A stretch of 64,000 nucleotides of DNA from contig CAVTVQ010000006.1 of assembly GCA_963738205.1 (NCBI GenBank), positions 186,001 to 250,000 on the forward strand, written 5' to 3'. The position numbers and the translations under genes were made by a program. How positions within the stretch are numbered: position 1 is the first letter of the stretch; each line of letters begins with the position of its first letter. Positions 41,969 to 51,233 of the stretch are shown here, one piece after another. This stretch comes from DATFQE01 sp963738205. GTDB taxonomy: Bacteria > Actinomycetota > Thermoleophilia > Gaiellales > Gaiellaceae. The notes beneath the pieces were generated by a model, which was not told the DNA's origin, ran no database searches, and saw only the letters and a program-made list of their open reading frames with translations.

Positions 41969-42130
41969 CGTCCGACCCCCTTTCCTAAAACTGGACGAAC
42001 ACTCTTCCTACCTTCGGTACGGGCGAGCTCTTCCACTCGGTTTTCGGGAGGCGGCAGGGCAAGGATGGCTTGGCGAAACGGCGCTGAGCGGCCGGGCCGC
42101 GCTCGTACGTGCTCGCTAACGTCCGCTTCC

Positions 42131-43627
42131 GTGCTTGCAGTTCGGAAAACGCTCGGCGCCACACCCCTCGAGGACGGCCGCGTGGAGTTTCGGGTCTGGA
42201 GCCCGCATGCGGGCTCCGTCGCGCTGCGTCTGAACGGCGTCGAGCACGAGCTGGCGCCGGCCGGCGACGGCATCTGGGAGGCGGCGCTCCCCGCCGCGCA
42301 CGGCGACGAGTACCTCTACCTCGTCGATGATCAGGCCTGGCCGGACCCGTGCTCGCGCTGGCAGCCGCTGGGCGTGCGTGGCCCGTCGGCCGTGGTCGAT
42401 CTGCCGCGTCCCGCGGGATGGGGAGGCGTGTCGCTGGATGAGCTCGTGCTCTACGAGCTCCACGTCGGGACCTTCAGCGCCGAGGGCACGTTCGACGGCA
42501 TCATCCCGCGCCTCGCGGAACTCCGGGAGCTCGGTGTGACCGCGATCGAGCTGATGCCCGTCGCGACCTTCCCGGGCGTACGCGGCTGGGGCTACGACGG
42601 CCTCTACACCTGGGCACCGCATCCCGCGTACGGCGGCCCGGAGGGCCTCGGCCACCTCGTCGAGGCCGCCCACCGTGAGGGCCTCGGCGTCGTGCTCGAC
42701 GTCGTCTACAACCACGTCGGCCCCGGGAATGAGGCGCTGCAGGCGTTCGGGCCGTATTTCACCGACCGGCACGAGACCTTCTGGGGCGCAGCGATCGACT
42801 ATGCGCGGCCGGCCGTCCGCGAGTGGGCGATCCAGAACGCCGTCATGTGGGTACGCGACTGCGGCATCGACGGGCTGCGGCTCGACGCGACCCAAGCCGT
42901 CTTCGACGACTCGCCGAAGCACGTCCTCGCCGAGCTGGCCGAGCGCGTCCAACCGGCGCTCGTCATCTCGGAGACGCAGCCCGGCGACCTCCGGCCGATC
43001 GAGGAATGGGGCCACGACGCGCAGTGGGCGGACGAGCTGCACCACGAGCTCCACGCTCTGCTGACCGGCGAGCGCGACGGCTATTACGCCGAGTACGGCT
43101 CGCTGGAGGGCCTCGCAGCCCAGCTCGAGCGGACGCCCGCCGAGCGTCTGATCGTCTACTCGCAGAACCACGATCAGGTGGGGAACCGCGCGTTCGGCGA
43201 CCGGCCTCGTGCCGAGGAGCTGCGGCTGCGCGCCGCGGTGACGCTGTTCGCTCCGCAGAGGCCGTTGCTCTTCCAGGGCGAGGAGTACGGTGAGCGGCGG
43301 CCGTTCCAGTTCTTCACCGATCACATCGACCCGGCCATCGCCGAGGCAACCCGGGCGGGCCGGCGACGCGAGTTCGCCGACTTCGCGGCGTTCACCGGCG
43401 AGGCAGTCCCCGACCCCCAGGCCCGAGAGACGTTCGAGCGCTCGAAGCTCGACCCGAGCGCGGGGGACGACGGCCTGCGCGCCTTCTACCGCGAGCTGCT
43501 GGCGCTGCGACGCACGCTTCCGCGCGAGGTCTCGACGAGCGTCGACGGCCGCGTCCTCACCGTTCGTCGCGGTGGCGTCGAGCTGGTCGCCGACTTCGAC
43601 GCGCTCACGGCCGAGATCCGGCGGTGA
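42131..43627 (+). CDS. treZ: Malto-oligosyltrehalose trehalohydrolase
   Basis: 498 residues from GTG 42131, shorter than most TreZ (about 570-600). An N-terminal CBM48-like domain (VEFRVWSPHAGSVALRLNG) is followed by the GH13 core with LYELHVGTFSAEGTFD, VVYNHVGPGNEAL, nucleophile Asp in DGLRLDATQAVFDDS, Glu in VISETQPGD and SQNHDQVGNRAFGDR. It releases trehalose from maltooligosyltrehalose produced by TreY. It starts the treZ-glgX-treY coupled trio. Confidence 0.93.
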   Translation: MLAVRKTLGATPLEDGRVEFRVWSPHAGSVALRLNGVEHELAPAGDGIWEAALPAAHGDEYLYLVDDQAWPDPCSRWQPLGVRGPSAVVDLPRPAGWGGVSLDELVLYELHVGTFSAEGTFDGIIPRLAELRELGVTAIELMPVATFPGVRGWGYDGLYTWAPHPAYGGPEGLGHLVEAAHREGLGVVLDVVYNHVGPGNEALQAFGPYFTDRHETFWGAAIDYARPAVREWAIQNAVMWVRDCGIDGLRLDATQAVFDDSPKHVLAELAERVQPALVISETQPGDLRPIEEWGHDAQWADELHHELHALLTGERDGYYAEYGSLEGLAAQLERTPAERLIVYSQNHDQVGNRAFGDRPRAEELRLRAAVTLFAPQRPLLFQGEEYGERRPFQFFTDHIDPAIAEATRAGRRREFADFAAFTGEAVPDPQARETFERSKLDPSAGDDGLRAFYRELLALRRTLPREVSTSVDGRVLTVRRGGVELVADFDALTAEIRR

Positions 43628-45741
43628 CGGTCTGGCCCGGCAATCCGTTTCCGCTCGGCGCGATGTGGCGCGACGAGGGCACGAACTTCTCGCTCTTCTC
43701 CGAGCACGCCGACCGCGTCGAGCTGTGCCTCTACGACGAGCACGACCGCGAGACGCGCGTCGAGCTCACCGAGCGCACCGCGCACACCTGGCACGGCTTC
43801 CTTCCGGGCATCGGGCCCGGGCAGCGGTACGCGTACCGCGTGCACGGCCCCTACGAGGCCGAGCGCGGCCTCCGCTTCAACCCGGCCAAGCTGCTGCTCG
43901 ACCCGTACGCCAAGGCGATCGAGGGCCCGATCCGCTGGAAGCGGGGGAACACGCTGCCCTACGTCGCCGACGGCAGCGACGACGCCGACCTGCACCGCGA
44001 CGACAGCGACAGCGCCGCGGCGATCCCGAAATGCGTCGTCGTCGACGAGAGCTTCGACTGGGAGGGGGACGCGCCACCCCGCACGCCCTTGAGCGAGACG
44101 ATCATCTACGAGGTCCACGTCAAGGGTTTCACGAAGATCGACCGGCGCGTACGGGAGGACCTGCGCGGCACCTATGCGGGCCTGGCGACCGACCGCACGA
44201 TCGAGTACCTGACGTGGCTCGGCGTCACGGCCGTCGAGCTGCTGCCCGTCCACCACATCGCCGACGAGCAGTTCCTGGCCGACAAGGGCATGACCAACTA
44301 CTGGGGCTACAGCTCGATCGGCTACTTCGCCCCGCACGCGCTCTACGCGGCGACGGGCACCAGCGGCGAGCAGGTGCGCGAGTTCAAGGGCATGGTCAAA
44401 GCGCTGCACCGAGCGGGGATCGAGGTGATCCTCGACGTCGTCTACAACCACACGGCCGAGGGCAACCACCTGGGACCGATGCTGTCGTTCAAGGGCGTCG
44501 ACAACAGCGCCTACTACCGCCTCGTCCCCGAAGACCCGCGCTTCTACACGGACTACACGGGCACCGGCAACACGCTCAACACGGTCCATCCCAACGTGCT
44601 GCGGCTGATCATGGACTCGCTCCGCTACTTCGTCATGGACTGCCACGTCGACGGCTTCCGCTTCGACCTGGCCTCGGCGCTCGCACGGCAGCTGCACGAC
44701 GTCGATCGGCTGCACGCCTTCTTCGACATCATCCACCAGGACCCGGTGCTCTCCCAGGTGAAGCTGATCGCCGAGCCGTGGGACGTCGGGCCCGGCGGCT
44801 ACCAGGTCGGCAATTTTCCGATCCTCTGGAGCGAGTGGAACGGCATGTACCGCGACGCCATGCGCGACTACTGGCGCGGCGCGGCGGGCGTTGGCGAGTT
44901 CGCGGGCCGATTCGCCGGCTCGAGCGACCTCTACCAGAGCGACGGGCGGCGGCCGTTCGCCTCGATCAACTTCATCACGGCCCACGACGGCTTCACGCTC
45001 GCCGACCTCGTCTCGTACAACGACAAGCACAACGAGGCCAACCTCGAGGAGAACAGGGACGGCGAGAACTACAACCGCTCGTGGAACTGCGGCGTCGAGG
45101 GGGCGACCGACGACCCGGAGATCGTCGAGCTGCGCCGCCGCCAGCAGCGGAACTTCCTCACGACCCTGCTGCTGTCACAGGGCGTGCCGATGCTCCTCGG
45201 CGGCGACGAGCTGGCTCGGACACAGGGCGGTAACAACAACGCCTGGTGCCAGGACAACGAGATCTCCTGGTTCGACTGGGAGCTCGACGACCCGCGCCAG
45301 GAGCTGCTCGGCTTCACGCACCGCCTGATCGCACTGCGCAAGGAGCACGTGGTGTTCCGGCGGACGCGCTTCCTCGAGGGGCGGAACGGGGGCGTCGGCG
45401 GTTTGCCCGACGTCTGGTGGTTCCGGGCCGACGGACGGCGGATGACGATCCGCGACTGGGACAACCCGGAGTCGCGGGCGCTCGGCGTCTTCCTGAACGG
45501 CGAGGGTCTCCCCGACGTGACGCCGTTGGGAGAGCACGAACACGACGACTCGTTCCTGCTGATGTTCAGCGCGCACTACGAGCCGGTGACGTTCCGCGTG
45601 CCGGCCCGCCGCTTCGGCGCGCGCTGGGAGCTGGAGCTCTCGACCGCCGAGCCGGGGCTGGAGCCGGGGTCGAGGAGCTTCGCGGCGCGCGACGAGGTGA
45701 CGCTGGCGCCGCGCTCGATCGTCGTCCTGCGCCGGTCTTGA
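43624..45741 (+). CDS. glgX: Glycogen debranching enzyme
   Basis: 705 residues, GTG start overlapping treZ (GTGA). CBM48 start GNPFPLGAMWRDEGTNFSLFSEHADRVELCLYD. Core motifs include YEVHVKGFTK, VVYNHTAEGNHLGPMLSFKGVDN, nucleophile Asp in DGFRFDLASAL, Glu in LIAEPWDVGPGGYQVGNFP, ITAHDGFTLADLVSYNDKHN and LLGGDELARTQGGNNNAWCQDN. It removes alpha-1,6 branches, supplying linear chains for TreY. The length and motifs are standard for GlgX. Confidence 0.96.
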   Translation: MTVWPGNPFPLGAMWRDEGTNFSLFSEHADRVELCLYDEHDRETRVELTERTAHTWHGFLPGIGPGQRYAYRVHGPYEAERGLRFNPAKLLLDPYAKAIEGPIRWKRGNTLPYVADGSDDADLHRDDSDSAAAIPKCVVVDESFDWEGDAPPRTPLSETIIYEVHVKGFTKIDRRVREDLRGTYAGLATDRTIEYLTWLGVTAVELLPVHHIADEQFLADKGMTNYWGYSSIGYFAPHALYAATGTSGEQVREFKGMVKALHRAGIEVILDVVYNHTAEGNHLGPMLSFKGVDNSAYYRLVPEDPRFYTDYTGTGNTLNTVHPNVLRLIMDSLRYFVMDCHVDGFRFDLASALARQLHDVDRLHAFFDIIHQDPVLSQVKLIAEPWDVGPGGYQVGNFPILWSEWNGMYRDAMRDYWRGAAGVGEFAGRFAGSSDLYQSDGRRPFASINFITAHDGFTLADLVSYNDKHNEANLEENRDGENYNRSWNCGVEGATDDPEIVELRRRQQRNFLTTLLLSQGVPMLLGGDELARTQGGNNNAWCQDNEISWFDWELDDPRQELLGFTHRLIALRKEHVVFRRTRFLEGRNGGVGGLPDVWWFRADGRRMTIRDWDNPESRALGVFLNGEGLPDVTPLGEHEHDDSFLLMFSAHYEPVTFRVPARRFGARWELELSTAEPGLEPGSRSFAARDEVTLAPRSIVVLRRS

Positions 45742-47627
45742 GCGACTTCCGCGCGACCTACCGGCTCCAGCTGACGCCGGAGTTCGGCTTCGCGGCGGCT
45801 CGGGACGTGGTGCCGTACCTGCGCGAGCTCGGCATCTCGCACCTCTACCTCTCGCCGGTGCTGCAGGCACGCTACGGGTCGGCGCACGGGTACGACGTCG
45901 TCGACCCCAGTCGGGTCTCGGAGGAGCTCGGGGGCGAGGCGGAGCTGCGGAAGCTGTGCTCCGCCGGCCTCGGCGTGATCCTCGACGTCGTGCCCAACCA
46001 CATGGCGGTGAGCGACGAGAACCCGTACTGGCGCGATCCCGCGTTGCGGGAGCGGTTCTTCGACTTCGACGCGAGCTCGGGCTGGTACCGCCGCTTCTTC
46101 ACGATCGACGAGCTCGCGGGTGTGCGGGTCGAGGATCCGGAGGTCTTTGCCGCCACGCACGCGAAGGTCTTCGAGCTCGTGGACGACGGGCTCGTGCAGG
46201 GGCTTCGCATCGACCATCCCGACGGGCTCGCGGACCCGCGGGGCTACCTCGAGCGACTGCGGGGGCCGGTGTGGGTCGAGAAGATCCTCGAGCCGGGCGA
46301 GGCGCTCCGCGACTGGCCGGTCGAGGGAACCACCGGCTACGAGTTCGCCAACGACGTCACGGCGCTCTTCGTCGACCCGCGCGGGGAGGAGCCGCTCACC
46401 GAGCTGTACTCGGAGCTGACGGGTGAGACGCGCACGTTCGCCGAGGTGGCCGCCGAGGCGAAGCTCGAGTTGGCGCGCAGCGACTTCCAGCGCGAGTTCG
46501 CGAAGCTGCGCGAGTCGCTCGACCATTCGTGCCTCGAGGAGGCGGCCGCGTCGCTGCAGGTCTACCGCACCTACGTCGAGCCGTGGTCGGGCCGGGTCGA
46601 CGACGCCGACCGCAAGGCGCTCGCACACCTGCCCGACGACCTGCGGCGCATCCTGCTGCTCGAGGAGCGCGGCCACGACGAGTTCGTCACGCGCTTCCAG
46701 CAGACGACGGGGCCGGTGATGGCGAAGGGGGTCGAGGACACCGCCTTCTACCGCTGGTTCCGGCTGACTGCTCTGAACGAGGTCGGCGGCGATCCGGGCC
46801 GGTTGTCGCTCTCCGCGGACGAGTTCCATCGCGCGAACCTCGAGGGCGAGGCCCGCTTCCCGCTGCAGTTGCTCGCCACGCAGACGCACGACACGAAACG
46901 GAGCGGCGACGTGCGGGCCCGAATTGTGGTGCTCGCCGGGATGGCCAACGAGTGGGCCGCGGCGGTGCGCGGCTGGCGGTTGCTCGACGACCCGAACGAG
47001 GACTACCTGCTCTGGCAGACGCTCGTCGGCACGTGGCCGATCGAGCAGGAGCGCCTGCAGGCATACATGCAGAAGGCGCTGCGGGAGGCCAAGCGGAACA
47101 CGAATTGGCTCGACCCGGACGAGGCCCACGAGCGGCGGGTGCGCGAGGCGATCGCCGGCCTCTACGAGGAGCTGCCGCCCGGTTTCGAGTCCTTCGCCGC
47201 GCTGGTGGCCGCGGAAGGGCGCCGGATCTCGCTCGGGATGACGCTGCTGAAGCTCACGTCGCCGGGCGTCCCGGACATCTACCAGGGCGACGAGCTCGAG
47301 TCGCTGAGCCTGGTCGACCCCGACAACCGGCGGCCGGTCGACTTCGCGCTACGCCGGCGGCTGCTCGGCTGCGAGGCGCCCGCCAAGCTCGATCTGATCC
47401 GCCGGACGCTCGCCTTGCGCGGGCGGCGGGAGCTCGGACGCTACGAGCCGCTGGAGACCGGCCCCGAGGGGGTTGCGTTCCAGCGTGGGGAGGACGTCGT
47501 GGTGGCCGTGGGGGTGCGCGGCCCCGTGCGTCTGCGCCTCCCCTCGGGGCGCTGGCGCGACGTACTCACGGAAGACGAGGCCGGCGAGGAAGTCGTGCTC
47601 GACCACGGGCTACTCGAACGCCTCTAG
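45738..47627 (+). CDS. treY: Malto-oligosyltrehalose synthase
   Basis: 629 residues, TTG start overlapping glgX (TTGA). It is shorter than most TreY (over 700). TYRLQLTPEFGFAAARDVVPYLRELGISHLYLSP starts the barrel. DPSRVSEELGG, VVPNHMAVSDENPYW, GLRIDHPDGLADP, WVEKILEPGEAL and ATQTHDTKRSGDVRAR carry the catalytic residues. GPVMAKGVEDTAFYRWFRLTALNEVGGDP is the family signature. It converts the reducing end of maltodextrins to a trehalose unit, which TreZ then removes. Confidence 0.95.
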   Translation: MSDFRATYRLQLTPEFGFAAARDVVPYLRELGISHLYLSPVLQARYGSAHGYDVVDPSRVSEELGGEAELRKLCSAGLGVILDVVPNHMAVSDENPYWRDPALRERFFDFDASSGWYRRFFTIDELAGVRVEDPEVFAATHAKVFELVDDGLVQGLRIDHPDGLADPRGYLERLRGPVWVEKILEPGEALRDWPVEGTTGYEFANDVTALFVDPRGEEPLTELYSELTGETRTFAEVAAEAKLELARSDFQREFAKLRESLDHSCLEEAAASLQVYRTYVEPWSGRVDDADRKALAHLPDDLRRILLLEERGHDEFVTRFQQTTGPVMAKGVEDTAFYRWFRLTALNEVGGDPGRLSLSADEFHRANLEGEARFPLQLLATQTHDTKRSGDVRARIVVLAGMANEWAAAVRGWRLLDDPNEDYLLWQTLVGTWPIEQERLQAYMQKALREAKRNTNWLDPDEAHERRVREAIAGLYEELPPGFESFAALVAAEGRRISLGMTLLKLTSPGVPDIYQGDELESLSLVDPDNRRPVDFALRRRLLGCEAPAKLDLIRRTLALRGRRELGRYEPLETGPEGVAFQRGEDVVVAVGVRGPVRLRLPSGRWRDVLTEDEAGEEVVLDHGLLERL

Positions 47628-47725
47628 AGCGCCCCCGAGGGGCAGCAAGGTTGTTCGACGCCACGTTGATGACGCCGGCCGCAGACGCATGGACCTCACC
47701 ATGAGCGCAATCCGCTCACCTTTCC

Positions 47726-47741
47726 TCCCCTGCAAAGGGGA
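47726..47741. terminator. Hairpin with GCAA loop after treY
   Basis: TCCCCT and AGGGGA close a GCAA tetraloop. It lies between treY and the convergent thioesterase gene. Confidence 0.45.
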
Positions 47742-47783
47742 TGACCGAGGCGGGCCTGCCAGCCGACTCGGCGGGGGAAGAGC

Positions 47784-47807
47784 GGGTCGCCCGTGAAAAG
47801 GCGACCC
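47784..47807. terminator. Hairpin between convergent treY and thioesterase genes
   Basis: GGGTCGCC and GGCGACCC form a perfect 8-bp stem with loop CGTGAAAA, followed on the plus strand by TTGGTC. It is likely part of a bidirectional termination region in the 218-base gap, which otherwise shows no convincing gene. Confidence 0.55.
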
Positions 47808-47845
47808 TTGGTCGGCCTTGCCGTCTCCCGCGATCTCAAACGCCC

Positions 47846-48313
47846 TCAACCGCTGAGGCGCCGGCTCCAGGCCTCCCCGGCGGCGCGTCCTTCGGGCGTG
47901 GCGAGGAAGTGTTCGAGCGGCACGTGCAGGAAGGCAGCGCGGGCCTCCGCGAGCACGTCGGCGCCGTCGCGGAGCCCGCCGTCGACGTGCAGGCGCCGTC
48001 CGCGCGCGCCGGTCAGGTGCGCCGTGACGGTCAGGTCGCGGTTGATCGGCACCGGCTTGCGGAAGCGGACGAAGATCCGCGCGGTCACCGTCGGGAAGCG
48101 GTACCAGGTCGCGAGGAGGCCGCAGGCCTCGTCGAGCGCCGCGCCGACGAGCCCGCCGTGCACGATCCCAGGCCCGCCCTGGTGGCGCTCGGTGAACGAA
48201 AACGACGCCTCGTACGTCTCGGCGCCCTCATCGGTCGGGAGCGGCAACCCGATCCCGTCGGGGTTGGCGCCGCACCCCCAGCAGGCCGGATCGTGGTGTG
48301 GAGGAATCTTCAC
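47846..48313 (-). CDS. PaaI family thioesterase (hotdog fold)
   Basis: 155 residues. CWGCGANPDGIGLPL starts the domain, and GIVHGGLVGAALDEACGLLA carries the hotdog-fold HGG motif and the catalytic acidic residue. GRRLHVDGGLRDGADVLAEARAAFL is the final strand pair. Such proteins hydrolyse acyl-CoA thioesters; the acyl group is not known. Standalone gene. Confidence 0.88.
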   Translation of the reverse strand: MKIPPHHDPACWGCGANPDGIGLPLPTDEGAETYEASFSFTERHQGGPGIVHGGLVGAALDEACGLLATWYRFPTVTARIFVRFRKPVPINRDLTVTAHLTGARGRRLHVDGGLRDGADVLAEARAAFLHVPLEHFLATPEGRAAGEAWSRRLSG

Positions 48314-48486
48314 GCTCTCGTTACCCAGGCTGCCAGCGTCCTTGACCTGTGCGAGACGCGGGACCGTGCAACTTCCTCCACGAGTCAGGTCCGGAAGGGG
48401 GCGTCGGCTTGGCTCGAGCCCGAGCCACCCGGCATTCGCACCTGTGGATGGTTCGTCACCAAGTCGTTACCCAGCCTGCCGGCGAA

Positions 48487-49686
48487 TTAGCGCAGGCCGC
48501 CGCGCTCGTGGTGGGCTCGGAAGAAGTTCTCCGAGCCCGCTGTGGCCATGGCCGACGAGGCAGAGATCTCGAGCGCCAGCGCCGCCGCGGCCACGACCTG
48601 CGCAAAGCGGTAGACCTTGCCCGCGCCGGAGCACTCCATCAGCTGGAGCCACGTGCGGGCGTACGGCAGCGTCGTCCCGCCGCCGACCGTGCCGACCTCG
48701 AGCCCGGGGAAGCGAATGGAGACGTGCAGGCCACCGTCGACGCGCCGACCGGTGCCGTGGGCCATCGAGGACGTGCCGACCATCCCGAGGTCCTGACCGG
48801 TGCAGGCGAAGACCGCCGCAATGGCCGACGCAGGCGTGAAGGCGACCGACTGCATCCCGCTCGCGACGGCGCCGTGCGTGCCGACCCAAGCGAGCTCGGC
48901 GAGGTCGTCGACGGTCGTCCGCAGCACGCGCCGCACCGCCTCGTCGGTCAGCGTCGTCTCGGCGATCACCGTCTTGCCGTGCCCCGACTGGAAGAACTCG
49001 AACGACGGCTTCTTGTCGCCGCCCATGTTCGCCTCGAGCATGGCGCGCTGCGGCTTGACGGGCGCGCGCTCCAGCACGTAGCCCATGTTCAGCGCATAGG
49101 CGTTGCGCGTCATCATGTTCGGCCCGACCGCGTCGCCCGTCGTCCAGCGCCACAACACGTGGCACATCGGGCCGACAACGTGCGTCTTCGCCTCGCGCAA
49201 CACTGCATGGCGCGAGAGCTCCGGTAGCGGGCTCGAGCGCAGCCATTCGCGCATCGCGTCGACCTCTGCCTCGATCCAGCGCGCGAGCCTGATCGCCTCC
49301 TCGGCGTCGGCGCAAACGAAGCAGGACGCCCGCGTGATCCGGTCGGCGAGCACGTGCGTGCGGAACCCACCGGACTCCGCCACCGCCTTGATCCCGCGCT
49401 GCATCGACGCGGTGAGCCCGCCCTCGGTGTGCGCGAGCGGCACGAACACCTCGTCGTCGACCCGGCCGTTCTCGACCACCGAGCCGGCGTCGTCGAGCGA
49501 GTACTCGCCCAGCGAGACCGGCAGCGGCCCCGCGACAGACACCGGAATCACGGCCGCGCCGGTCAGCTGCTCGGCGGCGTTCACCCACGGCTCGAGGTCG
49601 AAGCCGACGACCTCGCCGTCGAGGCCGAGCACCTCCTGGCGCGCGCGGATCGAGCCGGGGTCGTTCTTCCGTGGCCAACGCTTCAC
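48487..49686 (-). CDS. Hydroxymethylglutaryl-CoA reductase
   Basis: 399 residues. IPVSVAGPLPVSLG is the HMG-CoA-binding start. Catalytic Glu88 is in LAHTEGGLTASM, Lys226 in GGDKKPS, Asp299 in CTGQDLGMVGTSS, and the C-terminal His is in FFRAHHERGG (392-393). GDAVGPNMMTRNAYALNMGY replaces the usual GDAMGMN. The class I-like form suggests NADPH use. It makes mevalonate from HMG-CoA. No other mevalonate-pathway gene lies in the window. Confidence 0.93.
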   Translation of the reverse strand: MKRWPRKNDPGSIRARQEVLGLDGEVVGFDLEPWVNAAEQLTGAAVIPVSVAGPLPVSLGEYSLDDAGSVVENGRVDDEVFVPLAHTEGGLTASMQRGIKAVAESGGFRTHVLADRITRASCFVCADAEEAIRLARWIEAEVDAMREWLRSSPLPELSRHAVLREAKTHVVGPMCHVLWRWTTGDAVGPNMMTRNAYALNMGYVLERAPVKPQRAMLEANMGGDKKPSFEFFQSGHGKTVIAETTLTDEAVRRVLRTTVDDLAELAWVGTHGAVASGMQSVAFTPASAIAAVFACTGQDLGMVGTSSMAHGTGRRVDGGLHVSIRFPGLEVGTVGGGTTLPYARTWLQLMECSGAGKVYRFAQVVAAAALALEISASSAMATAGSENFFRAHHERGGLR

Positions 49687-49724
49687 AGCCCTATTCTCAC
49701 GTCGGGGTAACCTCCGCGCCTCGA

Positions 49725-50582
49725 ATGGCGGCGACGATCATGGACGGACGGGCCCTCGCCGAGCGCATCCGCAGCGAGATTGCCGACGAGGTCGCGAAGC
49801 TCGACCACCCGCTCGGGCTCGCAACGGTGCTGGTCGGAGACGACGTCTCCTCGGACATCTACATCCGCAACAAGCACAAGGCCGCCGAGGAGGCCGGCAT
49901 CGAGGCGCGCGACTACCGGCTCCCGAACGACGCATCCGAAGCAGAGGTGATCGGCCTGGTCGCCGAGTTGAACGCCGACGAGGCGATCGACGGCATCCTC
50001 GTCCAGCTGCCGCTCCCTGCCGGCATCGACGAGAATCGCGTCATCCGCGCCGTCCAACCGATCAAGGACGTCGACGGCTTCCACCCGTTCAACGCCGGTC
50101 AGCTCTACCTCGGCGAGCCCACGCACGTGCCGGCGACCCCGCTCGGGATCCTGGCGCTTCTGGATGAGTACGACGTACCGCTCGAGGGCGCGAACGCCGT
50201 CGTGATCGGGCGGAGCGCGATCGTGGGCAAGCCGGTTGCGCACCTGCTCCTGCAACGGAACGCCACCGTCACCATCTGCCACTCCCGCACCGTCGACCTC
50301 GCAGGCCGAGCGCGCGCCGCGGACGTCCTCGTCGCCGCCGCCGGGCGGCAGGGACTGGTCGGAGCTGCCGACGTGAAGGAAGGAGCGGCGGTCGTGGACG
50401 TCGGGATCAACCGCACGGACGACGGGATCAGGGGCGACGTCGACCCCGCTGCCGCCGAGCGCGCCGGGCTGATCACGCCGGTCCCGGGCGGCGTGGGACC
50501 GATGACGATCGCACTGCTTCTCCGCAGCACGCTCCGGGCAGCGATGTACCGCCGGAAGCGGCTTGCCTTCCCGGAAACGTGA
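49725..50582 (+). CDS. folD: Methylenetetrahydrofolate dehydrogenase / cyclohydrolase
   Basis: 285 residues, ATG at 49725. DIYIRNKHKAAEEAGI holds the catalytic Tyr and Lys. LVQLPLPAGIDE, KDVDGFHPFNAGQLYLG and VIGRSAIVGKPVAHLLL (NADP site) are all canonical, and PVPGGVGPMTIALLL ends the fold. It makes 10-formyl-THF from methylene-THF in two steps. It is divergent from the HMG-CoA reductase gene, with starts 38 bases apart. Confidence 0.96.
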   Translation: MAATIMDGRALAERIRSEIADEVAKLDHPLGLATVLVGDDVSSDIYIRNKHKAAEEAGIEARDYRLPNDASEAEVIGLVAELNADEAIDGILVQLPLPAGIDENRVIRAVQPIKDVDGFHPFNAGQLYLGEPTHVPATPLGILALLDEYDVPLEGANAVVIGRSAIVGKPVAHLLLQRNATVTICHSRTVDLAGRARAADVLVAAAGRQGLVGAADVKEGAAVVDVGINRTDDGIRGDVDPAAAERAGLITPVPGGVGPMTIALLLRSTLRAAMYRRKRLAFPET

Positions 50583-50591
50583 CGCTATGGT
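50563..50591 (+). promoter_or_regulatory. Predicted promoter of the cold-shock gene
   Basis: TTGCCT (50563-50568) and TATGGT (50586-50591), 17 bases apart, inside the 3' end and just past folD. The transcript would have a 5' leader of about 60 bases, as usual for cold-shock genes. Confidence 0.5.
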
Positions 50592-50657
50592 TCGCCCGCT
50601 GTAAGTCAGTTCGGCGGCTCGGTGCCCGGGCCGTCGTTTGTTCGTAAGGAGGAAGTG

Positions 50658-50858
50658 TTGGCTCAGGGCACCGTCAAATGGTTCTCGAACGAGAAGGGCT
50701 ATGGGTTCATCGAGCGTGAGGGTGGCGACGACGTCTTCGTCCACCACTCGGCCGTCAACATGGACGGCTACCGCTCGCTGAGCGAGGGTCAGAAGGTCGA
50801 ATTCGAGGTCGTGCAGGGCGACAAGGGCCTGCAGGCCGCGAACGTCCAGCCGATCTAG
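50658..50858 (+). CDS. Cold-shock protein (CspA family)
   Basis: 66 residues from TTG 50658 (AAGGAGG five bases upstream; a GTG three bases before is too close to the site). MAQGTVKWFSNEKGYGFIER and DDVFVHHSAV contain the RNP1 (KGYGFI) and RNP2 (VFVHH) motifs that bind single-stranded nucleic acid. It melts RNA structure in the cell. A second Csp is at 56211-56420. Confidence 0.95.
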   Translation: MAQGTVKWFSNEKGYGFIEREGGDDVFVHHSAVNMDGYRSLSEGQKVEFEVVQGDKGLQAANVQPI

Positions 50859-50880
50859 ACCTTCCGAGAGCCGAAGTCGC

Positions 50881-50904
50881 CGAAGGCCCCGGAAGGGGCC
50901 TTCG
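50881..50904 (+). terminator. Rho-independent terminator of the csp gene
   Basis: CGAAGGCCCC and CGGAAGG-type complement GGGGCCTTCG form a perfect 10-bp stem with a GGAA loop, followed by GTCTATCT. It lies 22 bases after the cold-shock stop and before gatC. Confidence 0.85.
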
Positions 50905-50930
50905 GTCTATCTGGGAGGATTCCGACACCG

Positions 50931-51233
50931 ATGGCGATCTCCAGAGTTCAGGTCGAGCACGTCGCCCGCCTGGCGCACCTCGCCCTCACCAAGGAGGAGA
51001 TCGAGCGCCTGACCGGGCAGCTCGGCGCGATCCTCGAGGCCGTTGGCAAGGTGTCCGAGCTCGACCTCACAGACGTCCAGCCCACCTCGCATCCGCTCGA
51101 CCTCGTCAACGTCTGGCGCGACGACGAACCGGAGCCGTCGCTGCCGCGCGAGCAGGCGCTCGCCAACGCGCCCGAGACGGAAGGTGGCTTCTTCAAGGTT
51201 CCGCCGGCGATCGGCCCGGAGCCAGACCTTTGA
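50931..51233 (+). CDS. gatC: Asp-tRNA(Asn)/Glu-tRNA(Gln) amidotransferase subunit C
   Basis: 100 residues, the usual length. VEHVARLAHLALTKEEIERLTGQLGAILEAV is the family helix pair, and DVQPTSHPLDLVNVWRDDEP the middle signature. It bridges GatA and GatB in the transamidation complex. It is separated from gatA by 154 bases, wider than usual. Confidence 0.95.
   Translation: MAISRVQVEHVARLAHLALTKEEIERLTGQLGAILEAVGKVSELDLTDVQPTSHPLDLVNVWRDDEPEPSLPREQALANAPETEGGFFKVPPAIGPEPDL

Noticed and set aside
47610..47849. 79-codon minus-strand frame between treY and the thioesterase
   Set aside because: Lies over two hairpins and the treY end; composition is random-like, no ribosome site.
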